Origin: Pseudomonadota bacterium
GTDB taxonomy: Bacteria > Pseudomonadota > Alphaproteobacteria > Acetobacterales > Acetobacteraceae
Length of the DNA stretch: 11,784 nt
Assembly (NCBI GenBank): GCA_021826565.1
Contig: JAKAZJ010000016.1
Location: 1 to 11,784 of the forward strand
Direction of reading: 5' to 3'
The position numbers and the translations under genes are program-made. Positions 6,168-11,784 of this stretch are shown here, piece after piece. Positions within the stretch are counted from its first letter, which is position 1. Each line of letters begins with the position of its first letter. A model generated the notes under the pieces. The model had not been told where the DNA came from and did no database searches. It saw only the letters and a program-made list of their open reading frames with translations.

Positions 6168-7436
6168 CTATTTTTCCGCGAGCTTGGGGAGCTTCACGAA
6201 GGGCGGGAACTCCAGCTTGCCGTGGCAGATATTGGTCGGCCAGATGCAGACCTGCTTGCCATCCTGCCACTGCATGAAGGTGGAGGTGATCCAGCCCTTG
6301 CCGTAGCGCGCCGCATGGGTGAACGGGTCCTTGCGCCCATAGAAGCCAAGTTGGCCCAAGGTGCCGACCATGTCGGTTTTTTCCATCCCGATCACGATCT
6401 TATCTGGATTGGTTGAGTGCTCGCGGATCATTGCCGCGGCCAGCGCCCGCACCGCGTCATAGGCGGTGAAGCCGGTGAAGGCTGGGAAATGGCCGAATTT
6501 CTTGATGAACTCCTGCGCCACCGGCAAGGTGCGCGGAGTAATCGCCAGGCCCTGTACGGTTCCGGTCTGGGTGATGATGCCGTTGGCGGCGCCATTTGTA
6601 TCTTTCCAGAACGTCGGGTTGGTGGCCTGGGCGCTGATGCCGCCGATCGGGATCGGCACCTGCTGGTCGTGCCACTGCACCGTCGGCTGCACGCCCACAT
6701 GGGCGATACCAGTCACGATCAAGTTCGGGTGCTTGGCTTCGATGTTGTTGAAGATCGGTGTGAAGTCGGTGGTGTCGGGGTTGAAGCGAACCTCATCGAC
6801 TACGGTCAGCCCAGCCTTGGGCAAGCAGGATTTGAGACCCGCGTCCAGCGGCTTGGTCCAGTCGGCGTCTTCGCTCATGATCGCGACGGTCTTGATGTGC
6901 AGCGGCTTGACCAGCAACTCATCGGCGGAATCGCAGATCGACTGGGCCAGAAGCGGCGCCGGCAACCACGCCTCGAACATGTATTTGAAGCGGGCGTAGT
7001 TGTCGTGGACCTGTTTGCTGATAAGGTCGGAGGCGGCGGCCGGGGTCACCGTGGGCATGTGCAGCCGCGCCGACCAGGGTTCGATCGCCAGAGCCACTTC
7101 GCTGATGAAAGTGGCAACCACCGCTTTCACGTGGTCCTGTTCGGCGGCGCGCTGGAACGCGCGCACGGCGTCGGCGGCGGAGGAATGGTCGTCGTAAGTG
7201 ATGATCTCCAGCTTGCGGCCCATGACCCCGCCATGGGCGTTGACGTCAGCGGCGGCCAGCTGCGCGCCCTCGCTGATGGATTGACCGACGATCGCGGATT
7301 GCTCCGAAATCACGCCGATCTTGATGGGGCCCTTGCCGGCGGCGCGCGCGGGGGTGGCTGCCACCAGCACGCCTAACGCGACCGCGCATAGCCCGGCGGC
7401 GCCCAGCAGCAGGCCATGACGGAACTTTCGGATCAT
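6168..7436 (-). CDS. ABC transporter periplasmic substrate-binding protein (Leu/Ile/Val-type)
   Basis: A 422-residue type I periplasmic-binding-fold protein (Peripla_BP_6-like) that captures the ligand and delivers it to the LivHM permeases. Residues 1-32 form a Sec signal peptide: MIRKFRHG positive end, hydrophobic core, TPARA cleavage site before AGKG. The mature part opens with the usual strand PIKIGVISEQS, followed by NAHGGVMGRKLEIITYDD near 66-83, as in the LivJ/AmiC group. The ATG at 7436 is chosen over an upstream in-frame start at 7508 because it begins directly with the signal peptide and has GGGAGAG a few bases upstream. Four cysteines occur in the mature protein (168, 204, 397, 404). 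First gene of the importer operon, downstream of a candidate promoter. The ligand is unknown; the family takes amino acids, amides, urea and aromatic acids. Confidence 0.93.
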   Translation of the reverse strand: MIRKFRHGLLLGAAGLCAVALGVLVAATPARAAGKGPIKIGVISEQSAIVGQSISEGAQLAAADVNAHGGVMGRKLEIITYDDHSSAADAVRAFQRAAEQDHVKAVVATFISEVALAIEPWSARLHMPTVTPAAASDLISKQVHDNYARFKYMFEAWLPAPLLAQSICDSADELLVKPLHIKTVAIMSEDADWTKPLDAGLKSCLPKAGLTVVDEVRFNPDTTDFTPIFNNIEAKHPNLIVTGIAHVGVQPTVQWHDQQVPIPIGGISAQATNPTFWKDTNGAANGIITQTGTVQGLAITPRTLPVAQEFIKKFGHFPAFTGFTAYDAVRALAAAMIREHSTNPDKIVIGMEKTDMVGTLGQLGFYGRKDPFTHAARYGKGWITSTFMQWQDGKQVCIWPTNICHGKLEFPPFVKLPKLAEK

Positions 7437-7512
7437 CGGTTCTCTCCCGTTCGAATTCTTTTTCTTCCCGGCGCGCCCTGACCGGCAGCAGCGGTCGCTT
7501 TCGGACACCTCG

Positions 7513-7542
7513 ATTTGAGGGAAGCTTTTAAGAATCTGTCAA
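7513..7542 (-). promoter_or_regulatory. Candidate sigma70-type promoter of the importer operon
   Basis: On the minus strand a perfect -35 TTGACA (7537-7542) is followed after 18 bases by TCAAAT (7513-7518), which matches TATAAT at four of six positions. It lies about 75-105 bases upstream of the binding-protein start, in an AT-richer pocket inside otherwise very GC-rich sequence. It is the only good promoter-like site seen in this 156-bp gap between the SirB1-like gene and the importer. The -10 is weak, so an activator may be needed; this is inference. Confidence 0.5.
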
Positions 7543-7592
7543 GGGTTACTTAGATACCACTGCAATCGTAATGGATCCGGCCGCGTCGCGCC

Positions 7593-8420
7593 CTATTGCA
7601 GCCGCGCGCCGAGCGTGGCGATCAGGCTCCGCAGCCGCCCCGCCTCCCGCCCATCCGGGGCAAGCGCCAGCGCATGGCGGAAGCACTGCACCGCAGCGCC
7701 GAGCTGATCCAGCCGCTGATGCAGCGCCCCGGCCTCGGCCCATAGCGACGCCGCGCCGGGTGCGATGCGCAGCATATCGCGGGACGCGGCGAGCGCACCG
7801 ATCAGGTCATTCGCCGCCAACCGGCGGGTGCGCAGGTTGTTTGTCAGGCGCAGCAGGATCGCGCGGTTGCCAGCCGGGCGCAGGTGGTGGGCGCGCAAGG
7901 TGGCGGCGGGGCCTTCGATGCGGGCCAGCAGCTCGCGCAGATCCTCGGCCTCGCGCCGCGCGCCGCCCTCGAACGGGTCCAGCACGACGAGGCCGGTGGG
8001 GTCCTCCAGCGCAATCAGGAAATGCGATGGGAAATCGACCCCGTGCCCGGACCACCCGGCGGCGCGGGCGGCGTGCAGCCACAGGATGCCCAGCGCCACC
8101 GGCAGGCCGCGCCGGCGCTCCAGGACGGCGATCAGATTGGCGTTGGCCGGATTGTCGTAGTCTTCGCGGTCGCCGATGAAACCCCAGTCCGCGACCATCA
8201 GGCGGGCGAGGGACGCCGCGCGGGCATGCGGCGCGGCCTGCGCGGGCAAGGCGGCCACGGCGGCGCGGGCGAGCTCGGAGAGCGCGACGCCGGCAGCCTG
8301 CCAGTCCGCGAGCGGCGCATCGATGCGGGCAAGCTGCAACGCGGCGGCCGCGAGGTCGATCTCGCCATCCGGCAGGCGGCCGATGGCGTCGAGCGCGTCG
8401 GTTGGAGCGGGATCCGGCAT
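7593..8420 (-). CDS. SirB1 family protein (transglutaminase-like domain with C-terminal TPR)
   Basis: A 275-residue cytosolic protein of the SirB1 / transglutaminase-like (Transglut_core2) family, whose biochemical role is not established. Visible family block at about 78-168: WGFIGDREDYDNPANANL, ERRRGLPVALGILWLHAARAAGW, then GVDFPSHFLIAL with a conserved His, and VVLDPFEGG with a conserved Asp. The position where cysteine transglutaminases carry the nucleophile has no Cys, as is usual in this family, so catalysis is doubtful. The last ~60 residues (LWAEAGALHQRLDQLGAAVQ...) look like one to two TPR helices. The ATG at 8420 is preferred to an in-frame start at 8606, which would add a low-complexity Arg/Pro stretch and overlap the divergent phosphodiesterase gene. 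A GGGAG lies about 12 bases upstream, rather far. Confidence 0.9.
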   Translation of the reverse strand: MPDPAPTDALDAIGRLPDGEIDLAAAALQLARIDAPLADWQAAGVALSELARAAVAALPAQAAPHARAASLARLMVADWGFIGDREDYDNPANANLIAVLERRRGLPVALGILWLHAARAAGWSGHGVDFPSHFLIALEDPTGLVVLDPFEGGARREAEDLRELLARIEGPAATLRAHHLRPAGNRAILLRLTNNLRTRRLAANDLIGALAASRDMLRIAPGAASLWAEAGALHQRLDQLGAAVQCFRHALALAPDGREAGRLRSLIATLGARLQ

Positions 8421-8517
8421 GGTGGCGCGGTACTCCCACCGGGGGGGCGGAGGCAAGATGTCACCGACCCGCCCCTGGACGCGGCGTCGGCGGGACCGCA
8501 GGCTGGCGCGGACGGGT

Positions 8518-8524
8518 GGAGGGG
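8518..8524 (+). promoter_or_regulatory. Ribosome binding site that favours the GTG start at 8530
   Basis: GGAGGGG ends 5 bases before the GTG at 8530. A second good site, GGAGG at 8449-8453, lies 4 bases before an in-frame ATG at 8458. Using that ATG would add 24 Arg-rich residues. The 8530 start matches where GpdQ-type phosphodiesterases begin (first barrel strand, DxH at residues 8-10), so it is preferred, but both may be used. Confidence 0.6.
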
Positions 8525-8529
8525 CGGGC

Positions 8530-9330
8530 GTGCTGATCGCGCAACTGACCGATTTGCATCTGCGCCCGCGCGGCCTGGCCGCGAACCGGGTGGTGGAGAC
8601 GAACATGCTGGCCGCGCGCGCGCTGCAAGCGGCGGCTGCGCATCGTCCGGATGTGCTGCTGCTGACCGGGGACTTGGCCGATCGCGGCGAACCGGGCGCC
8701 TATCGACTGCTCGCGCGGATGCTGGGTGAGCAATCAGGCCTGCCGCCGGTGTTCGCGATTCCCGGCAATCACGACGACCGCGCGGCGCTGGCTGCGGCCC
8801 TGCCTGGGGTGGCGCGCCTGACGGATGGATTTCTGCAATTCGTAGAGGAGGCGTTCCCGGTCCGGCTGGTGCTGTTGGATACGCTGGTGCCGGGGGCAAG
8901 CCATGGCGAACTCTGCGCGGATCGCCTGGCCTGGCTGGACCGCACGCTGTCCGCGGCGCCCGACCGGCCGAGCCTGGTGGCGCTGCACCATCCGCCGTTT
9001 GCCACCGGGATCGACCATATGGATCACATCGCGCTGCGCGACCCGGCTGGATTCGCCGCCGTGCTGGCGCGGCATCCGCAGGTGCGGCTGGTGGTTTGCG
9101 GGCATGTCCATCGCCCGATCGTGACGCGGATCGCCGAGGCCGTGGTGTGCATCGCGCCCTCGGTTGCCCATCAGGTGGCGCTGGACCTGCGGGCGGACGC
9201 GCCATCGGCTTTCGTGCTGGAACCGGCCGCGTTCCTGCTGCACCAGTGGGACGCGGCGGCTGGGTTCGTGACCCACATGGCTTTGGTGGAGGCGTTCCCA
9301 GGGCCGTTTCCGTTCCTGGCGGCGGACTAG
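8530..9330 (+). CDS. Class III metallophosphoesterase, GpdQ-like phosphodiesterase
   Basis: A 266-residue cytosolic dinuclear-metal phosphoesterase. All five blocks are intact: D8-L-H10, GD48 in LLTGDLAD, GN80-H81-D, H153-H154 in HHPPF, and GH192-V-H194. The region after HHPPF (DHMDHIALRD, then APSVAHQV, then a C-terminal FLLHQW) resembles Enterobacter GpdQ, a glycerophosphodiesterase with broad activity on phosphodiesters, more than short CpdA/Icc cAMP phosphodiesterases; this comparison is from memory of the GpdQ sequence. The likely role is hydrolysis of glycerophosphodiesters from phospholipid turnover or other small diesters; cyclic nucleotides remain possible. It starts with GTG (see the RBS entry), is divergent from the SirB1-like gene, and its TAG overlaps the speE stop within CTAG. 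Confidence 0.9.
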   Translation: MLIAQLTDLHLRPRGLAANRVVETNMLAARALQAAAAHRPDVLLLTGDLADRGEPGAYRLLARMLGEQSGLPPVFAIPGNHDDRAALAAALPGVARLTDGFLQFVEEAFPVRLVLLDTLVPGASHGELCADRLAWLDRTLSAAPDRPSLVALHHPPFATGIDHMDHIALRDPAGFAAVLARHPQVRLVVCGHVHRPIVTRIAEAVVCIAPSVAHQVALDLRADAPSAFVLEPAAFLLHQWDAAAGFVTHMALVEAFPGPFPFLAAD

Positions 9331-10205
9331 GGCGAGGGCGTCCCCGGCAGATGTCGCGCGATATAGGGCGGCAGGACGAACGATGCGGCGTGGAGTTCGG
9401 GGGTCCAGTATTGGGTGGTGCCCAGGATCCCCGCGGTCTGCGCGCGGCGGCGGATTTCGTCGGCCGGAACGGCGGCCAGCGTCGGGTCCTTCGCCGCCCA
9501 GCCCAGTGTCATGAACCCGCCCACATAGGTGGGGACCGCGGCGACATAGGCGGTGACATGGGGAAAGAACCGGGCGCGACGGGTCGAGGTCTCGGCCAGT
9601 TCGTCGGCCTGCATGAAAGGCACGCCGCACTGGTTCACCACCAGGCCGCGATGGGTCAGGATACGGGCGCAGTTCGCGTAGAATTCGTCGGTGAACAGCA
9701 CTTCGCCGACGCCGATCGGATCGGTCGAATCGACGATGATCGCATCGAAGCTATGATCCGCGGCGCGCTTCACGTAATCGATGCCGTCGCCGACGATCAC
9801 TTCCGCGCGCGGATCGGTCCAGGCGCTCCCGCCGATGCCGGCCAGGAACTCCTTGGACAGGCGGATCACGTCACCGTCGATCTCCACCATCACGGCGCGG
9901 CGCGTGGTGGCATGCGCCAGGACGCGCTTGAGCACGCCGCCGTCCCCCGCGCCGATGATCAGCACATTGGCCGCGGCGCCATGCGCCAGTAGCGGCACAT
10001 GGGTGAGCATTTCCTGATAGACGAACTCGTCGGCTTCGGTGATCTGCACCACGCCGTCCAGCAGCATCACGCGGCCATGCGAGGCGGTTTCCACGATAGC
10101 GATGTCCTGAAACGGGCTGCGAGTCCGCGCGAGTTCGCGCGTGACCCGGAAGCGCTGGCCCCAGTCTGGGTACAGCGTTTCGTTCGCCCAGATCTCGGCG
10201 GTCAT
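9327..10205 (-). CDS. speE: Spermidine synthase (polyamine aminopropyltransferase)
   Basis: Cytosolic enzyme moving the aminopropyl group of decarboxylated S-adenosylmethionine to putrescine, giving spermidine and methylthioadenosine. 292 residues, full length for the bacterial family. Motifs: VMLLDGVVQ near 46-54, DEFVYQEMLTH at 59-69, the nucleotide-binding GAGDGG at 85-90, the VEID acidic end of the next strand near 107-110, VGDG at 138-141, and the catalytic-loop VDSTDP with D159 and D162. The start ATG at 10205 shares one base with the speD stop (TGATG) and has no clear Shine-Dalgarno, so translation is probably coupled to speD, which supplies its co-substrate. The TAG stop overlaps that of the convergent phosphodiesterase gene. 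A different polyamine acceptor cannot be excluded. Confidence 0.96.
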   Translation of the reverse strand: MTAEIWANETLYPDWGQRFRVTRELARTRSPFQDIAIVETASHGRVMLLDGVVQITEADEFVYQEMLTHVPLLAHGAAANVLIIGAGDGGVLKRVLAHATTRRAVMVEIDGDVIRLSKEFLAGIGGSAWTDPRAEVIVGDGIDYVKRAADHSFDAIIVDSTDPIGVGEVLFTDEFYANCARILTHRGLVVNQCGVPFMQADELAETSTRRARFFPHVTAYVAAVPTYVGGFMTLGWAAKDPTLAAVPADEIRRRAQTAGILGTTQYWTPELHAASFVLPPYIARHLPGTPSP

Positions 10206-10654
10206 CAGACGATCAGGCCGCGGCGTTGCTCGGCAAGCTGCATCTGCGCGGGTCGGAACGCCGCTTTAAGCAGGGGCAGCGACAGGTACGGGTTGCAGGC
10301 TCCGCACATGAAGATATCCACCGCGGCGAAACTGCGCTCCGGCCACGTGTGGATGGAGATGTGGCTCTCGGCCAGCACCAGCACCCCGGATACGCCGCCA
10401 TTGGGGGAGAAATGGTGGAAATGCCCGTGCAGGATGGTCGCTCCGGCGGCCTCGGCGGCCGCGCGAAGCGCCGCGTCGATCGCGTCCGGCTCGGTCAGGT
10501 TGCTGGCGCCCCACAGGTCCAGCAGCAGATGCGTGCCGGCGAACGTCACGCCGTCGCGCACGACGAAATAATCCTTCGGCGCGTCTGCGCCATCCGACAT
10601 CGGGTTGCTGCTCGGAGTCTCCGAGACCATCCCCAGCGGAGCGAGTGCGTTCAT
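10205..10654 (-). CDS. speD: S-adenosylmethionine decarboxylase proenzyme (prokaryotic class 1B)
   Basis: Makes decarboxylated S-adenosylmethionine, the aminopropyl donor for SpeE. It is a pyruvoyl enzyme made as a proenzyme that cuts itself. Of 149 residues, the core (about 39-149) matches the Thermotoga-type class 1[11 protein letters not shown] at 40-49, then [13 protein letters not shown] at 94-106. Cleavage falls between E96 and S97, S97 becoming the pyruvoyl group. H102 and C117 lie 5 and 20 residues after it, the spacing known for the processing His and catalytic Cys. The first ~38 residues are an extension absent from the Thermotoga enzyme. The ATG at 10654 has AGGG 5 bases upstream; internal ATGs at 10630 and 10600 are possible alternatives. 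First gene of the speD-speE pair. Confidence 0.95.
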   Translation of the reverse strand: MNALAPLGMVSETPSSNPMSDGADAPKDYFVVRDGVTFAGTHLLLDLWGASNLTEPDAIDAALRAAAEAAGATILHGHFHHFSPNGGVSGVLVLAESHISIHTWPERSFAAVDIFMCGACNPYLSLPLLKAAFRPAQMQLAEQRRGLIV

Positions 10655-10740
10655 GCGTACCCTGTTCCTACCAGCAGACGGCCGCGGGGCGGCGCGATGC
10701 GCGGACCCGGTCGGCCAAGAGCGGGCGATATGGCGAAACC

Positions 10741-10798
10741 GGGGGGGGGACGCAAGGGGCTTTGGCCCCAGCGGTCCATGAAATTACGCCCTGGGGCC
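10741..10798 (-). terminator. GC-rich inverted repeats and G9 run in the gap upstream of speD
   Basis: Just after the stop of the helical-repeat gene on the minus strand lie two nested inverted repeats: GGCCCCAG (10764-10771) with CTGGGGCC (10791-10798), and a tight GGGGC-TTTG-GCCCC hairpin (10756-10769). A run of nine G (C on the minus strand) follows at 10741-10749. There is no clear T-run, so factor-independent termination is uncertain; the two repeats are mutually exclusive and could act as an attenuator of speD. The rest of the gap, 10655-10740, shows no convincing promoter. Confidence 0.35.
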
Positions 10799-10799
10799 G

Positions 10800-11784
10800 C
10801 TACCGCACCGCTTTTAGCGCTTGGCCGAGCCCCAGGGCGAGGCGCGCGATGGTGCCGGCGCGGGCAACCTGGGCCTGGGCATGGACACCGGGGGAGGTCA
10901 GCAGCCGGAACATGTCGGCCAGCGCGCCGGTGCCCATCCGTTCCTGGTCGGGCCGTAGCGCGGCGACGCCGGCGTGGTCCTGCGCGCGAACCCGGGCCGT
11001 GGCCAGCCGCAGAAGCAGCTGGCGCTGCGTAGGGGTAAGGCTGCCGGCAACGGGCACCTGGCGCGCGGCCTGGGCGGTGAGGGCGGCGGCGGCCCCGCTC
11101 CAGTCGCCGGCCTGTTCGGCGATGTGGGCAGCGGCACGGTCGGCCTGTGTGCTGTTCAGGCCCAGCAGCGCGCTCTGCGCCGCGGCGGCATGGCCCTGGG
11201 CGGCGTCGATGCGGGCAGCCAGAATGGCGCGGCTTAGCGCCAGATTGGCGGGCAGGTCCGGAGCGGCGGTCTCGGTCAGGGCCGCGGCGGCGCCCGCGGG
11301 ACTGCCTTGGTGTAGCCGCAACGCCGCCAGCCGGGCGCCGAAACCGGCGCGGGCTACGGCCGTCGACGCCTGGTGCGCCAGCCGCGCCAGCAGCGGCTCG
11401 GCCTGATCCGGCAGATCGAGTGCCAGCAAACGATCGGCCAGTTTCGCAGCCAGCGGGTTCCCTGCTTTGCCCTTCGGCAGCAGATCGGCATTGGCGTTGA
11501 CGAAGGCGACGAAATGCAGCGGCGGGGCACGATCCAACCGCCGATCGGCCAGCGCCGCGTTGAAGATCCGCCGCATTCTGGAACGGAGCGCGGTGCGTGC
11601 CTGCGGGAAATCGCGGATCGCGTGGCGCAGCAGGGTGAGTGCTCGGCTCCACTGCCCGGCATCCGCGCGCAGACCAGCCAGTGTTTCGCGCAGATGCAGT
11701 TCTCGCTTTCCACCACGCCAGGCGTCGCGTAGCCGGTCCAGCCGGTCGGCCGCCTCGGCCGAGCCGATCGCATGGGTGGTTAGC
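10800..11784 (-). CDS. Helical-repeat (TPR-like) hypothetical protein, C-terminal part
   Basis: The frame is open from the window edge to the TAG at 10800-10802, giving the last 327 residues of a longer protein; its start lies outside. It is very rich in Ala, Leu and Arg and reads as repeated amphipathic helices of TPR/alpha-solenoid type, for example REL-HLRETLAGLRADAGQW, LADRLLALDLPDQAEPLLAR, ARLAALRLHQGSPAGAAAAL and IAEQAGDWSGAAAALTAQ. No catalytic motif or membrane segment is visible in this part. I do not recognise a named family; long Ala-rich repeat proteins of this style occur in Rhodospirillales. It probably serves as a protein-binding scaffold (inference). It is in the same direction as speD but separated by 145 bp with hairpins, so it need not share its operon. 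Confidence 0.75.
   Translation of the reverse strand, partial: LTTHAIGSAEAADRLDRLRDAWRGGKRELHLRETLAGLRADAGQWSRALTLLRHAIRDFPQARTALRSRMRRIFNAALADRRLDRAPPLHFVAFVNANADLLPKGKAGNPLAAKLADRLLALDLPDQAEPLLARLAHQASTAVARAGFGARLAALRLHQGSPAGAAAALTETAAPDLPANLALSRAILAARIDAAQGHAAAAQSALLGLNSTQADRAAAHIAEQAGDWSGAAAALTAQAARQVPVAGSLTPTQRQLLLRLATARVRAQDHAGVAALRPDQERMGTGALADMFRLLTSPGVHAQAQVARAGTIARLALGLGQALKAVR

Noticed and set aside
6417..7376. 319-codon + strand open frame antisense to the binding-protein gene
   Set aside because: Shadow frame; composition is Gly/Val/His/Asp-rich without motifs, while the minus strand encodes a signal peptide and binding-protein fold.
7437..7508. Longer N terminus for the binding protein
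   Set aside because: It would put a charged, Cys-containing stretch ahead of a normal signal peptide; the ATG at 7436 has a good Shine-Dalgarno.
7560..7601. Inverted repeat CTGCAAT / ATTGCAG with 28-base spacing, upstream of the importer promoter
   Set aside because: Arms of only seven bases, one overlapping the SirB1-like stop codon; could arise by chance, so not called an operator.
8421..8606. Longer N terminus for the SirB1-like protein
   Set aside because: It would overlap the start of the divergent phosphodiesterase and add an Arg/Pro-rich stretch not seen in the family.
8530..9330. CpdA/Icc cAMP phosphodiesterase as the specific name
   Set aside because: The motifs are shared by the whole class, but the segment after HHPPF and the C terminus look closer to GpdQ, so no cAMP-specific name was given.
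10645..11406. + strand open frame antisense to the helical-repeat gene
   Set aside because: Arg/Ala/Ser-rich shadow typical of GC-rich DNA. The minus frame is open to the window edge and shows repeated amphipathic helices.

Overview
The window is a gene-dense, GC-rich stretch from what looks like an alphaproteobacterium. The protein style (Ala/Arg/Gly-rich, alphaproteobacterial-type SpeD with an N-terminal extension, SirB1-like protein, Ala-rich helical repeat protein) suggests Rhodospirillales/Acetobacteraceae, but no rRNA or other taxonomic marker is present, so this is inference. I see no tRNA, rRNA, IS element, phage gene, CRISPR array or integration site. Many genes touch or overlap through ATGA, TGATG or CTAG junctions.

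Region 1 (1-2843, + strand) is a three-gene run: the 3' part of a class III (glutamate-1-semialdehyde-aminomutase-like) aminotransferase, an amidohydrolase_2-type TIM-barrel hydrolase, and a PuuE-like member of the polysaccharide deacetylase family. The last two overlap by ATGA.

Region 2 (2834-7436, - strand) is a complete branched-chain-amino-acid-type (HAAT/Liv) ABC importer in the order binding protein, LivH, LivM, LivG-LivF. The two ATPases are fused in one 488-residue chain, and the LivG half has a degenerate ABC signature. A candidate promoter (TTGACA/TCAAAT) lies upstream of the binding protein, and a perfect 12-bp hairpin separates the binding-protein gene from livH. The importer converges on region 1 with a 10-bp overlap of coding ends. 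I infer that the two runs form one locus that imports and degrades an amide- or ureide-like nitrogen compound; the substrate cannot be read from sequence.

Region 3 (7593-9330) holds a divergent pair: a SirB1/transglutaminase-like protein with C-terminal TPR-like helices (-) and a GpdQ-like class III phosphodiesterase (+).

Region 4 (9327-10654, - strand) is the polyamine operon speD-speE: S-adenosylmethionine decarboxylase followed by spermidine synthase, joined by a one-base stop/start overlap. The speE and gpdQ-like genes end on the same CTAG. Region 5 (10800-11784, - strand) is the C-terminal part of an Ala/Leu-rich helical-repeat protein that runs off the window. The 145-bp gap before speD holds a G9 run and GC-rich inverted repeats.
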